64,000 nt of DNA from Niebla homalea (lineage: Eukaryota > Ascomycota > Lecanoromycetes > Lecanorales > Ramalinaceae), in NCBI GenBank assembly GCA_019925105.1, contig JAHGAU010000006.1, positions 1,550,001-1,614,000 on the forward strand. The letters run 5' to 3'. Shown here in pieces: positions 22,511 to 34,629 of the stretch. The translations under genes were made by a program, and so were the position numbers. Position 1 is the first letter of the stretch. Every line of letters begins with the position of its first letter. The notes under the pieces were generated by a model, which was not told where the DNA came from, did not search any database, and worked only from the letters and a program-made list of their open reading frames with translations.

Positions 22511-23127
22511 GGGAGCATTCTCAGAGGCTTTTTTCCATCTATAATGCATCTAAATAGCGAGTAAATGAGTCTCGGAGGCGAGATATTTGTATATATACAT
22601 TTGTGCGCGGCTTACCTTCCTGATTAGTTCTAGCTCCCGAAGTCTTGGCATTCTGAGCTCTTATAGTAGGTTTCATCACGGCTCGCCGTAGGCATAGGCA
22701 TGGACGGCTAGCTCCCGGGTGGTCTTGGCGCGTACACACCTCAAATCCATAGCTGCGTACATCAATCATACATATCATACACTCATTCTTAAGTCTAGGG
22801 CTCGCGGGTAAGAGATGATTTTGAAAAATTCCGGGTGAACTGTGACAAAAGCCTGCCTTTTCAGAAGAATAGTAGCATTTGAAGTTTTGTGATTCTATTG
22901 AGAGGTCAGAATTGTGCGCCAAGCCGTTGTAAGCACTGTGGGCTGAGAGAAATGGCGTCTTGGCGGATTTCGGACTAACTTATCTCCGCCCTTGCAGAAA
23001 GTCCGCCATCAATTTACTACCCAGGCTAGCTTGCAGATTTGAGCTTGACGCTACCCTTCTGCAAGACATAGACAATGTGACCTCCCCAATGGCATCCCTC
23101 TTCCCTTCCGGTCCCACACTACCCACA
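22511..23127. other. Intergenic: upstream of tRNA and AIM11 leader
   Basis: No independent gene seen. The AIM11 frame is already open from 23049, so part of 23049-23127 may be coding or leader (see the AIM11 entry). Confidence 0.4.
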
Positions 23128-23696
23128 ATGACCTCCTCCTCCCCCACAGACCCTTCCCCCAATCCTCCACGACGACCCCTTCCAACCCCTCGCCGCCCAC
23201 AATCGAATCCCGCCTCCAATCCCTCCTCTCCCCCCGCTCCCGCAAACAATTCCTCCTCTTCGCCGCCGGCTCCACCTTCCTCACCCTCTCCGCCCTCTCC
23301 ACCCGCCGCGCCCTCTCCCGCCGCCACCTCTCCACCCGGCCCCCTTACTACACCCCCTCCAACCGCCTCCCCGCGTTCCCCGTCAACGGCGCCTTCGAGG
23401 CCGTCGAAGCTTTGAGCCTCGCCAGCGCCAATCTGGCGAGTTTTGCGATCATGATGGTGGGAGGGGTGGGGTGGGCAGCGGATATCAGCGGGGTGGAGGA
23501 GTTAAGGCGGAAGGTCCGCGGCGGGTTGGGGGTGGATGGGAGTGGGCGGAGCGAGCGGGATGTGGAGGAGGAGTTTGAGGAGTGGGTCGCCGGGGTTTTG
23601 GAGAGGAAGGAGAGGAAGGAGGAGAGGAGACGGGGGAGGGTGGATGATGATGGTGGGGAGGTGGTGGTGAGGAATGAGCGGGGTAAGGAGCGGTGA
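23128..23696 (+). CDS. AIM11: AIM11-family mitochondrial membrane protein (5' end unresolved)
   Basis: Small fungal protein of unknown function linked in yeast to mitochondrial inheritance. The conserved frame is open from 23049 to the stop at 23696. It shows SRKQFLLFAAGSTFLTLSAL (first membrane helix), STRRALSRRHL, PPYYTPSNR, then VNGAFEAVEALSLASANLAS with a second helix (FAIMMVGGVGWAADI), and the hallmark ELRRKVRGGLGVDGSGRSE. The C-terminus is a Glu/Arg-rich coiled-coil-like tail. The nearest ATGs (23089, 23128) are in another frame from the conserved body. A short 5' intron with a weak donor, or a one-base indel in the C-rich 23140-23200 tract, is needed. The start given is therefore provisional. 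Confidence 0.8.
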
Positions 23697-24349
23697 TGGG
23701 GGCGAGGAGGACTGGCTGTTGAGAATGGGCGACGGAGAGGGGGCTGAGGAAGAGGTGATGGCATGATGAAGAATATTCGTGCCATTTAGGTCAGGGGATG
23801 GGAAATTGGAATGTGTACGGGCCTGTTTGGGCATCTGCTGGAGTCCGGGCCTCTACTAACAGAGCAGGGAGGCAACAATGGCAGAGGGATCGCCTATTTG
23901 GAGCCTGGGCTTGACTGGCGGAGGAACCACATAAGGAGGTTACTTCAAGCCACTCCAACCTGCAATGCGTCTTCGAGGATGGATGCAAAGTATGTGGAGT
24001 CAAACAAGCCCGTTTGTGAGAGAGGAACCATTTTCAAAGAAGTTTCATATATTCGCAGAGCATGTTTTTGGTTTTGTATATCACATCATGATCCTTCGTT
24101 ACAATTATGCAGTCCATGATACAAAAGTCCGCAACATCCAATCGTCAATACCAAGAATCAAAAATCATACCAAGGGGGCCATCTCCGGCTCGTTAGTCAG
24201 GCTCTCCCTTAACGAACGTCAGACCTTTTCGATTGTGTTGCCTATGGCCCATTGCAGAAACGGTGCGAAAGCACCAAAAGATATCATTCCCGAAATTTCA
24301 GTACCAAGAATCAGAAATCTCATTACAGCCCATTGCGGCCTCTCATCGC
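23697..24349. other. Intergenic between convergent genes
   Basis: About 650 bp between the AIM11 stop and the stop of the secreted-protein gene, so it mostly holds 3' ends. No supported gene. Confidence 0.5.
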
Positions 24350-25893
24350 TCAGAATTCGATGTCGATCTCCGGGCTCGTCGTCGCCAGCGACGAAGTACT
24401 CGTTCGAGTCGTCATCCCGGTACTCAACCCTTGGAAAGTCGGTGCCGTGGAATTCGTCATCCCTGCCTCCCCGGCCGGTGATGCTCCCGAGGCGGTACCT
24501 GTTGGATACGGAGGTACGGTAAGTGATCCTGTACCTCTTCCGGATGACCCAGGGACTGTGAAGTGACCGGCGGTGGCTGTCGGATTGCTAAGCGTATACG
24601 ACGGGGTTACGGTGGAGTTGGCCAATGTGTATGAAGGGGTGCCGGTGGAGTTGGCTAATGTGTAAGGTGGATGGGTAGCGGTGGAGCGGTTCGTCCCCAC
24701 TGCTCCCCTGAAGAAGCTGGTGGTACTACAGCCACCACCTTGAGTGCACACAACTCGCTCTCCTGCTGTGGGTGTCGACCCAGGGGTGATAGCATCCCAA
24801 ACGGCGGCGGAGTATGTGGTGAGAGTCTTGATGGCCGGAGCGTAGGGTGGAGCGTGTCCTGTGGCGCCGTTGCCAGCGACAATGGTGCTGTTGGCAGAGA
24901 CGATGGAGTAGCCATTGGTGGTGGCGTAGGTGATGTGCTGATTGCAATCCGTGACAGTGATATTGGACGCCGCCAGCTGCGGGACACTTGTTGAGCAGTA
25001 GGAGGTGACGACAGGCGACACATGTATCTGGCATGTGGCCTGCAATGGGGGAGGGGTAGCGGTGGCAATGAAGGGAACGGTGGTGTTAGGGCTGTACTCG
25101 CAAGTCGTGATAGAATTGTAAGTGGTATACACCTGGCGTTGTGCGGTAATGGGGATGCCGGTCGCGCCTGAGGAGGGGTAGACGAGGGAGAGGGTGGGTT
25201 TGCTTGTGGGAGTGGGAACGAGGGCGAGGACCTCGGTTATTTCGAGGCCACGGGTAGTGAGGTGGATGGTAACCAAGGTGGGTGTGCCAATGGGGACAGG
25301 GATGGTGGAGGTGACAGCGGGGAGCTCAATGGCGGCTTCACGGTTGGTGGCGGCGGGGATGTGGGGTTTAGATGTGACAGCACGAGGTTTGAGAGGATCT
25401 TCGAGGGTGTGTTCGCCGCCGGTGCCGAGGACAGGTGCAGCAGGCATGATGGCGCCCTTGGGGGAGAGGTTGGGAGGGCAGATGGTTCCACATCAGCGGC
25501 GGTGTCGGAGGCTTGAGCTAGGGCCGCATAGGTCTTGATAGAAGTCGAGGCCAGGTTACGGACAGCTGTCATTGTTGGCGGAGGTGGAGTTGTCTGATCC
25601 TGGTGTGCTAGAGTCTTCACACCATCAATCTGTATTGGGACGGTGGCTTGATCTCGTGGCTCGAGGCGTGCTTGTTCGCTGTCAGTCGATATACTCTCCT
25701 CGAATTGGTCGAGAAGAGTGTTGGGTGGGGCTATGGGTATCGACACCACGTTGGCATCGGGCAAATTCCTCGCTTGTAGTCTGGCATTTTCAGATGAAAA
25801 GAGAGATGCGTGTCTTGCATCTCGGCCTTTGATGACGTTTGATGATGCAGGCACGGTCGAGATGGCCAGAAGAACTGCAAGGAAATAAGCCAT
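24350..25893 (-). CDS. Secreted Ser/Thr/Pro-rich protein, frame change needed
   Basis: The start at 25893 opens a clear signal peptide (MAYFLAVLLAISTVPASS). After 134 codons the coding pattern moves to another frame. Joining GAT at 25492 to GGC at 25456 restores one frame and removes 35 nt (GTGGAA...CCCAAG), giving about 502 residues. That is shorter than the other introns here, so a sequence indel is the alternative. The mature protein is rich in Thr, Ser and Pro, with scattered Cys (TTCEYSP, ATCQIHV, TSYCST, TVTDCNQ) and many Asn-X-Ser/Thr sites. Near the C-terminus a YTLANST-like unit occurs three times. There is no hydrophobic GPI tail. Probably an extracellular or wall-associated glycoprotein; no family recognised. 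Confidence 0.6.
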
Positions 25894-26190
25894 TGTGGAA
25901 ATTGGATCGAGACTGTGATGTCAAAAGAGAAAAGGGAAAAGGGTCGTTGAGGGTCTATATTGTAAATCTAGATCCGAATACTGGTCAAGACTGCATTCTT
26001 CGGATAGCTCCAGAATGACAACACCATTTCTCCACGAGCAAGGGCATTCTTTTGTCACGCGTTGTCCATGGTTACCCAGTAACAAGTATCTTCACAGCAC
26101 GTGAACCAGGGTCTGGGCCATGTCAGAACAATTCATCGATCGTTTCATCGATCGATTCAACGCCCGAAACAGTCCAACTCTGTCAGCTCC

Positions 26191-28881
26191 TTAGTGATAG
26201 CTATAGTAGGGAATTTGGTCTCCATCCTGCATACCATCCTGCATACCATCCATCTCGTAGCTCATAGGGAACCCTTGCAAGTCCATCTGAATACCTGCAT
26301 CGTTTGTGTAGGCAAGATTCTCGTCATAGGATGAAAATATCTGAGGTTGAAAATTCTGATGCCCCATCTGGTACAGTTGCTGATGCGGTCTCGGGTCTTT
26401 CGATTCGAGACTCGTGCCAATGCCAGGCAGATTCAGATCACGGACATTCCGACCTATTCGGGGTGCTACATCCCGGAGCAATTGACCAGACAGAACATAG
26501 GCCCTTTCTGTGGCAATGTCATCTTGAGACATCAGCCGCAGGATACCCAAAGCTCTTTTGGCAGATGCAAAAATTTCATCAACCTCTGTAGGCGCGTGCT
26601 CTGCGCGGAATGAAAGCTCGAGCAATAGCACTGCTAGGGCTTGCATCAGATGATGTAGGAAGTACCACCAAGGCAACATTGGATAGAGTTGAGCTGAGTT
26701 TGAGGTCTTTGGGATCAGCTTAAGCAAGTTCAATGCCGCGTGCACACAGTTCCTGGCGTTCAAACGCGCACTTTCTTTTGCCAGGCCAGATTGGTTTGGG
26801 ATTCGCCGATCGGCACGACATAAGCAAGGGCGGTTCGCAAGCATAGCGGCGCTGTAGTAGGAGATGCCAAGACTTAGTCGCTGGTGGTGCCATTCCATGC
26901 CATGTACCTCATTATTGGAGAAGCTGAATGCGAATGGCAAATTTGATTGCCATAATTCCAATTTCCCGTTGAGACGTGAGATGGTTTCAAGAACCTCGGA
27001 CCACGTGACCTTGATAGCCGATGATCGATAGATAGAACGAAGGAGGTCACTGATAATCGCACCGAGCTTACTATGCTCGGAAAAGAACATTGCGTTGCTG
27101 ATCGGGATCTCCGCGGGCGGCTCTGATGTCGACAGGCGGGATTGCGCTGACGCCGGTGTTGAAACATTGAATGGGGGGCTTGGACCGTACCATCGCCTGA
27201 GCGAATACAAAGTTCGAGCCATATTTGGTGCTAGAAGCTGCTCCTCCTCAATTGGCAATGGCGGAGGCGTTGAGTGGTCTGCATCCATGCAGTAACCATC
27301 TCTACCCGTCATAATTCCTAGAAGACGCTCTAATGAGCAAAGTGCCCACCAAGTCCGATATCGAAGCTCTTTGGCTACTTCGGTCATTCCAGATGCTTCA
27401 TTGCGCAAGTTCATGCCAAGGCTGACAGCTTGACGGATAGCCGATCCACTGCTGCTCCAAGATCTAAAGTGTTGTCAGTCCCAGAAGTGATCATGGGTAG
27501 GGGGAAAGATACCGATTGATTTGGTGAGTTGTAAGTAAGTAAAAAGCCATGAGACCAGTGATGTGGACTTGATCCACAGTAGGATGCTTCAGCAGATCGC
27601 CTGGACGTACTCCAGGTGCACTAGCACGGGCAAAATAGATCAGGTGATCGTGACCTTGAACCGTGTAGAAGTCCTTGACCAGATGGGCGTATTTAGCGCC
27701 AATTGCGAAGACCAAGTTCAATTTCGAACGCCATTCGTTACTCACTGCAGGATCTTGATTGATAAATGCTCGATAGTGCATGCCAATCTCTCCCTTTCCA
27801 ATTATTGGAAATCCATAATGAACGCTTCTCAAATAATAGTCCAAAAGCCGATCCGCAACTGGTTGGGGTGGGGTGGCCATGAAATCCACTACACCGAGTC
27901 CCTGGAGGATGTCGACGTCGATGTCGTCACAATGATAGCTAGACGCGCTCAACGGTAACAGAGACGGGGTTTGAGCGCCCTCTGCATCTGGGCTCGCAGA
28001 AGAACCATCGATACCGCTGACCTCCGAGTTAACATTCTGAGATTTCAGCCGCTGCATCCAACTGAGGTCCGAACTATCTCCATAGTAGCCTGTGTTCTGA
28101 GACTCCATGTTACGGTTCAAATCCTCGTTGACTTTGTCTATGTCTCGTGTGGAACCAGCTCTAGCGGAGACAGTCTCTTCTCCCAAAGGCGCCAAACCAG
28201 GACGCTTGGGGCGGTTCGGACCACTTCGACTGGATGAGTTGGAATCATCCTCTAGGTCATCGTTGACAAGTATAGACTGTTCAAAGAGGGTCAGCCGGGA
28301 TACAACTCACACTCTGACCTTTAACAGACCTGAGCTAGCGCCTGCTGGATTCGCTCGCGATCCAGATGGTCGACCTTTGGGGCGAGGTCTCTTAAGATCG
28401 TTTCGAGATCATTGAGCTTTTCGGCCAGGGTACCCACTTGCCTAATGTAACGTCAGACACACGAAAGGCAAAAAAGCGCTCGCAGGCTGGCTTACTTTCT
28501 CATTTTGTCTCTTTTCCCGTCTATGTAGATGCAGACCAATTCATGTTCCTCACAGGCCTTGCACGACGGCGTTTCTCCCGTGCATTTAGTCTTGCGGGTT
28601 CTGCATGATTCACAAGCGTGGGCGACCCGGCTTTTCTCTCCTGCCGTGATCGATGAACCCGACCGAGCATCACTCTCGCGTGTCAAGCGAGGGATAGGAA
28701 CCTTGCCCGGCATTTGCGACCGATTGTATTGAGGAGTCGATGGTACGGAAGATGATTCACTGCTGCGAGAATTGCTCGAAGTGGATGGGGCCAGTGTTGG
28801 TGATTGGGGGCCTTGTGCAGGCGGAGGAGCCTTGCGCCCTGAGGGCTTTAGCGCCCTATGGGGCCTGTTGGGGTCAAACAT
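26191..28881 (-). CDS. Zn2Cys6 transcription factor with fungal-specific regulatory domain
   Basis: Nuclear regulator of 844 residues in four exons: 28881-28496, 28441-28330, 28276-27513 and 27463-26191, all in phase. An in-frame ATG at 28914 would add 11 residues. A Ser/Pro-rich N-terminus leads to the zinc cluster, CESCRTRKTKC then CKACEEHELVC (CX2CX6CX6CX2CX6C), followed by YIDGKRDKMRK and a helical linker (exon 2) suited to dimerisation. The regulatory domain shows DFMATPPQPVADRLLDYYLR, HPTVDQVHITGLMAFYLL and ELRYRTWWALCSLERLLG. The C-terminus is Gln/Met/Tyr-rich with a duplicated DGMQ. It lies downstream of the secreted-protein gene on the same strand. Targets unknown. Confidence 0.9.
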
Positions 28882-29981
28882 GATGTCGAGGAGAGAACGG
28901 TAATCATAAGGCACAAAGCCAAATTAGAGATTGATGCTTGAGAAGAGCAAGGAGTGGTCGCAAGCAGAGAGGAGCGAAACGCTGCGTCAAGAAGGTAGTG
29001 CTGAAGAACAATCTGAGACTGATAGAAAGGTACCTCTCGCCTTGCTGAGACGCTTGCCAACGCCGAAGCCTCAATGATCAAGAGGATTTAATTAGACAGT
29101 TCCAAGGGTGATAGCTGATCAAGTGGATTTGCAAATGGGCAAGTCTAGACTCCCATCCCTTAACCAGTGTCGATCACACTTACCGCTTGCCGCAAAGCAG
29201 CCTCCATGGGTATATTTGGAGAGATTGGAAATGAACTTAACCAGTAGCAACAAGGATGTTCTGTAGTCTTCTGATATTGTAGAAATTGAAGTCGCGGAAA
29301 ATGCGATGAAGAGATCAACAAACCCGTCACATTCGTCATACTCCTAGCGTGCTTCGGGGCTGGAGAAGGAATTTGGCCTCCCCTGACGAGCTGCGGTTTG
29401 CTGCCATACCCCTCCAAACCTTTTGTCCTCGGCCTCTGGGCCGGTAGGGTCGTCATGAGCCGTATGATCGCCATCTGGAGTCCCTCCAATTCCTTCCTCA
29501 GCCAATATATAATGACTGCATGTCCAGGGTCTTAGGTCAGAGCAGTTGGGCAACATTCATCATAGCCGATTGACCATCCCTCCGTGCCTTCTGCAGTGGC
29601 AGATGAGCCATCGTGCGCAAGTCGAATAGCAAGGAGGATCAAGAAGGAGAGAAGTTAGACTATAGATGGAGATATCATTGTATGTTTCGCATGTCTTTGT
29701 ACGAGTGACGTCCAACCTCATCGGGATCTATCTTTTCCTTTCCGCATCGGAGATTCCTCCGACATTTGTGGCTTTTGGGATTGGGGGAAGGGTGTGACGC
29801 CATGCCAATCACCAGTGATGCACAGCTAAGTGTCCCTGAATCAACGGTGTTCCGGAAGGCTACACGCTTTACTTTCTTGCGCATTTCTTCCCTCCATGGC
29901 GCAACCTGACGGAATCATCTGGCTGACCAAACGGTGCTGCTCTGCATAAGCACAGGTATCGTCAGATGTCCGCACCGCATC
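28882..29981. other. Divergent intergenic region between Zn2Cys6 and PPCS genes
   Basis: About 1.1 kb between divergent start codons; it should hold both promoters. Minus-strand frames at 29160-29556 and 29675-29884 show some protein-like stretches but no family motif, and no consistent splice model was found. Confidence 0.4.
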
Positions 29982-31157
29982 ATGAATAAAACAGGCCTTG
30001 AACCTCCGAACGGTGCAAGTGATGCCGACAAGTATTTCTTGTCCAATCCAGCGCCAAACTCGCTGGAATCACACAAGAAGCTTGCAAGAAGCTTCATCGC
30101 CGAGCAGGTCCATTCATATCACAACGTCGTGCTGGTCACGTCAGGAGGGACCACGGTGCCTTTGGAGAATCAAACTGTGCGCTTCGTCGACAATTTCTCT
30201 GCAGGCACCCGTGGGGCAACATCGGCAGAGTACTTCTTGGAGGCTGGCTACGCCGTCATCTTCCTCCATCGCCAATTCTCCTTGCTACCTTACTCCCGAC
30301 ACTACAGTCATTCCACCAATTGCTTTCTGGACTTCATGAGCGAGGGGGCGGATGGGAAAGTCATGGTCGATGCAGACTATCAAGGGAAGATGTTAGAGGT
30401 TCTGCGAAAGTACAACAAGGCGAAGCGTGAGAATAAATTGTTGCTGCTGCCATACACATCCATCACGGAATATTTATGGGCTTTGAAGGAGATTGCAACG
30501 CTCATGCGACCGTTGGGATCGCGGTCGCTTTTCTACCTCGCTGCTGCCGTGTCCGACTTCTTCCTCCCCAGAGACAGGCTTTCGGAGCACAAGATTCAGT
30601 CATCAGAGCCTCAAAAGCCGAATCTCGAAGCATATCCCATGTTGAGCAATGGGCTATCCGCGACAGGCCAGAGCAACAGGTTGATGATGCACTTGGATCC
30701 CGTGCCCAAGTTCCTCAAATCTTTAGTCGACGGTTGGGCCCCAGAAGGGATGATTGTAAGCTTCAAATTGGAAACCGATGATTCTCTGCTCGTCTCCAAG
30801 GCGCGGCAAGCTTTGACTAAATATCAACATCATTTAGTCATTGGAAACCTGCTTTCGTCACGAAAATATGAAGTGGTTTTCATCACGCCGGATGGGGGAG
30901 AAGATTGGATTCATGTGCCCACCCATAGGAGGACTCTTAGTGTGACCACGCCGGGCTTTTTGCGGAAGGAATTCCTCGAGGATGAAGAAGCGAGAGCAGT
31001 CAATGGGGAAGGCCGCGTTGAGATTGAATCTATGATTGTACCGCAGGTGAAAGCCATGCATGAGAGATTTATCAGGAAATCGCAAGAGACGAAAGAGGTG
31101 GACGACCAGCACATGTTAGCGAACGCTCTTGCATGGGCGGAATTCGGAACCGATTAG
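29982..31157 (+). CDS. Phosphopantothenate-cysteine ligase (PPCS), coenzyme A pathway
   Basis: Couples 4'-phosphopantothenate to cysteine, the second step of CoA synthesis from pantothenate; the yeast counterpart is CAB2. Intronless, 391 residues. Family segments: VVLVTSGGTTVPLENQTVRF followed by VDNFSAGTRGATSAEYFL (the eukaryotic nucleotide-binding start), then YAVIFLHRQFSLLPYSRHY, FYLAAAVSDFF, KPNLEAYPMLSNG, MIVSFKLETD, and HHLVIGNLLSSRKYEVVFI. I chose the ATG at 29982; reading further upstream in frame has no ATG. The C-terminus (MHERFI) is complete. Confidence 0.92.
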   Translation: MNKTGLEPPNGASDADKYFLSNPAPNSLESHKKLARSFIAEQVHSYHNVVLVTSGGTTVPLENQTVRFVDNFSAGTRGATSAEYFLEAGYAVIFLHRQFSLLPYSRHYSHSTNCFLDFMSEGADGKVMVDADYQGKMLEVLRKYNKAKRENKLLLLPYTSITEYLWALKEIATLMRPLGSRSLFYLAAAVSDFFLPRDRLSEHKIQSSEPQKPNLEAYPMLSNGLSATGQSNRLMMHLDPVPKFLKSLVDGWAPEGMIVSFKLETDDSLLVSKARQALTKYQHHLVIGNLLSSRKYEVVFITPDGGEDWIHVPTHRRTLSVTTPGFLRKEFLEDEEARAVNGEGRVEIESMIVPQVKAMHERFIRKSQETKEVDDQHMLANALAWAEFGTD

Positions 31158-31706
31158 CAAGCTCAAGAGCGACTGCACGAAGTTTGGAGGCCATATATAT
31201 TGGACAAGGAACATTGCCTGGAGCGACCGAAGACCCATGCACGAAATACGAGCTACTTCACGAATCAAACAATATTGCACATTACATTTAGAAAGGAGTC
31301 GCCTCCGATGGTCAGCTCTCGCAACGGGAGCTGTACCTTACAATTTTGCGCATGCAATCATATTTGGGGTGATGATGAGACCCTCTGCATTACAAAAGTA
31401 CAAAGTCTTCAGACTTTATTTCATACCATTGGCAGCTGCTGCCAATGTTCGGGACAGGCTACCTGCTCAGTTGCCCAGATGTTGAACACTAGACTTGCAA
31501 CCATGTATTTGACACCTGAAGTTATTCGAGTCTCCCTTGTCTCCCTCTTTCTGATTACTCCCTGCCCTACATCGGCCAATCACGAAGCGCTTCGCTTCTC
31601 ACACATTTTGCTGACATAATATGCCAAGCCCCCACATTGAATGCACACCCAAGTCAACTACGGCTTCCACTCCAAGGCACTTCTTCGCGAGTTGTACACC
31701 ACCACA
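31158..31706. other. Intergenic: PPCS 3' end and RPS7 promoter
   Basis: About 550 bp. An in-frame ATG at 31641 upstream of RPS7 would add 22 residues but ribosomal S7 proteins start near MA, so it is treated as leader. Just before the gene the sequence is rich in C/A and C/T, as usual for ribosomal-protein leaders. Confidence 0.4.
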
Positions 31707-32587
31707 ATGGCGTCTCTCAACAAGATCACACACACGAGCCCTTCGAGGCAACGCCCCAGTGAGCTGGAGACCAGTATCGCGGGCGCCCTGTACGACCTCG
31801 AATCCAACATCCCAGACATGAAGAGCGCGCTAAGGCCACTGCAATTCGTCTCTGCTCGTGAGGTGAGCGGTAGCCCATTGATGGCAATACATGCCGTGTA
31901 AGGATGTGTCACAGCGCTCACACAATCATCCAGATCGAGGTCGGCCACGGCAAAAAAGCCATTGTCATCTTCGTCCCCGTACCTCTCCTCTCAGGCTTCC
32001 ACAAGGTCCAGCAACGGTACGTCTCCAGAGACCTCTTTCCAAACTCCATCAAGCCCGTCTGCTTTCATGATACAAGACCCCCCAAACGCCTATCAATCGC
32101 ACCTCCCTTGATTCTCCCCCACCGTTTTCCCCCCTTCCCCCCTAAAAATACATATTACAACACTCTACTTCTCCAACCCCCAGCTAACGTCTTCCCCCCC
32201 CCCGGCTTCCCCGTTACCAGCCTCACCCGCGAGCTCGAAAAGAAGTTCTCCGACCGCCACGTCATCTTCCTCGCCTCCCGGCGGATCCTGCCCCGCCCCC
32301 GCCGCTCCAACCGGTCACGCACCACGCAGAAACAGAAACGGCCGCACTCCCGCACGTTGACCGCCGTCCACGATGCCATCCTCTCCGACGTCGTGTATCC
32401 CGTGGAGATTGTGGGCAAGAGGACGCGCACGCGGGAGGACGGGAGTAAATTGATCAAGGTGGTGTTGGATGAGAAGGAGAGGGGTGGGGTCGATTATCGG
32501 CTGGATACGTATGCCGAGGTGTATAAGCGGTTGACGGGGAAGGGGGTGAGCTTTGAGTTTCCCGTGGGGGGAGCGGGGGAGTATTAG
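31707..32587 (+). CDS. RPS7: 40S ribosomal protein S7 (eS7)
   Basis: Small-subunit ribosomal protein, 201 residues, three exons: 31707-31862, 31934-32016 and 32221-32587, in phase. The sequence is unmistakable: [119 protein letters not shown] and [20 protein letters not shown]. Intron 2 is long for this gene set (204 nt) and C-rich near its acceptor. High Arg/Lys content and a strong preference for C-ending codons in conserved parts fit high expression. Confidence 0.97.
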
Positions 32588-32795
32588 GGTGATGGTGGTT
32601 TGGGAGGGGAAGTGTGGAAGGGGAGGGGAAGGAAGGGGGAATCATCGGGGATGCCAGTGACATGGCTTGCTGGTGAGCGAAGAGCATGCATCTGTCGGTT
32701 GAGCTGGATCTTCCATGAGCAGAAAATGGAGGAAGAGTTTCACTCCATCATGTTGCAGCAGTCTGCTTCGCTGGGCGCTATCCCGTGAATGCCAT

Positions 32796-34629
32796 TCATA
32801 CTGATGATGTCGCGCTGGCAGCTTCTCCCGCCCTCCCCTTCAGTCTTCCCACCCTGCCAATCCCTAGCACGACCCAATAAGCCAACTCCCTCTTCTCCTT
32901 CCTCACTTCTCCCTTTGCGCCCGCCAACGCCCCGGCGTCATCCCCTTGCGCCTCACCCTCCCATTCCATCCTTACGAAGATGGGTATCTCAAGTACATCT
33001 TCATCCTCTTCCAGCTCATCCTCTTTCCTCTCAACCTCCCCCCAGATATCCGCACACACCACCTCCACCACCACAGTCGTCCAATTCCGTCCCCTCTCCC
33101 ACACTTTTCCTGCCTCGGCCACCCTACCGCTTTCCCCACCGGTGTATTCCACTTTGCCCAGATCGAGATGCTTGCTCAATCGCTTCTCCCTGCTCGTATC
33201 CGGATTCGCGAGCGCCTCGTCCCACTGATCGAGATTGGCCCCGACCTCGAATTCCGGGCAGAGGATCGTGATCTTGTGCTTGAACCTGCCGCGGGTGACA
33301 GCCGGTGTGGCGAGCGTGATCTTGACGGGGTCGAACAGCGGGTTCTTGAGCGTGAGCAGCGTTTGCGTCGGTCTCAGCGGTCGCAGATCCCGCAGATCGA
33401 CTGACCCTACAACGGCAGCAGCAGCAGCAGGAGTAGTACTAGTACTAGTAATAGTAGTAGGGCTCTGCGATGCAGGAGCCGGCTGCAGCGGCTTGAGGGT
33501 GAGCGTAGGGATGTAATTCAGCGCCACGAGCTTGATCCGATACCGCGTACTCTGCGGTTTCGGCTCCGGTTTCACGAGGATGTGTCGGCAGGTGCGGCAG
33601 CGTTTACTCCGCTTCGTCCGCAGATATGGCTGAACGGGCCGGAGTTCGTCCACAAAGCGGGTATGTTGGCGCTGGTCGGACTGTTGGGATGGGGAGGTGG
33701 TGCTACGCCAGCCTTCGACGCGGAGGCGCTCGATGGCTGAGGTGTCGGCGGTAGGTTCGAGGATGCGGAGGCCTTCAGAGGGGTCACAGGCTTCGCGCAT
33801 GGTGTTGGATCGTGATGGGTCTTTCTTGCCGTATGTGCCGCGGCCGGTGTAGAGGCTCATCAGACGGGCGAGATTGCTGGGGGAACTGTAATTGAAGCCG
33901 CCGGAAGGGGTGAGGAGGGGGTCTTTGGGCTCGGTGGCCGCGAGCTGGGCTTTGTAGAAGGATTGGAGCGCGGTAAAGGTCGCTTCTGCGTTGTCTCCTG
34001 AGTGCCTGGGTGGCTTGATTGGGGCATCGGGCTCTGAAGGAGGGGTTTGCTTCGCTTGCTGTTGTCGCTCATTGAGGATCTTCTGAATTTGGACGTGGAT
34101 GTTGGTGATTTTTTCGAACTGCATCCCGATGTCCAGAGAGCTCCAATGGCAGTAGCTGCAGCCCAGGATCCATGGGCCTTGGAGACCGCGGAGGCTTGGA
34201 TCTTGATTGACGGAGGAGACGGCCAGTGGGCTCGTGCAGACTGGGCAGTTGAAGCAGTTCCTTGAGCATCTGGTCGATCGTCAAAAGAGACCCTCTTTCA
34301 ATAATGTTGAGCTATTAGCTGGCGGCTTACACCTACCTCCCTCCATCAACCTTGACCATGGCGGTAGGCATCTCGAAGAGGCAGCTTGGACAATACCAGC
34401 ACACAATCTCTTCGACGGTACATCTGGGGCATCTTATCTGCTGGCAATCCTCGCAATAAATGAGGTGCTCTATGGGGTAGAGCGAGAAATTTGCGCGTGG
34501 GGATCTGGGATCGAAGGTGCGCTCTTCCTCATCTCGCTCCTCGTTCTCGTCTGCTAAGTCGTTCGATCCATTGGATGCAGAGGTGATGTCTTCACATGGG
34601 CAACTTATGTACGCGTATGGAAAGTTCAT
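32796..34629 (-). CDS. Dynactin subunit 4 (p62)
   Basis: Pointed-end subunit of dynactin, the cofactor of cytoplasmic dynein; needed for nuclear migration in hyphae. Two exons, 34629-34337 and 34269-32796, 588 residues. The N-terminus has the p62 zinc-binding cysteines: ISCPCED, HLIYCEDCQQIRCPRC, IVCWYCPSC, then across the intron CSRNCFNCPVC and CSYC. Later come SLYTGRG, the KRCRTCRHILVKPEPKPQS motif, and KLVALNYIPTLTL. The C-terminal beta-rich part has WTTVVVEVV and IPIFVRMEW. Ala- and Thr-rich low complexity lies near the middle. The start fits: YISCPCED normally begins this family. Confidence 0.92.

Noticed and set aside
29160..29884. Minus-strand frames between the Zn2Cys6 and PPCS genes
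   Set aside because: Some protein-like stretches but no consistent start, splice model or family.
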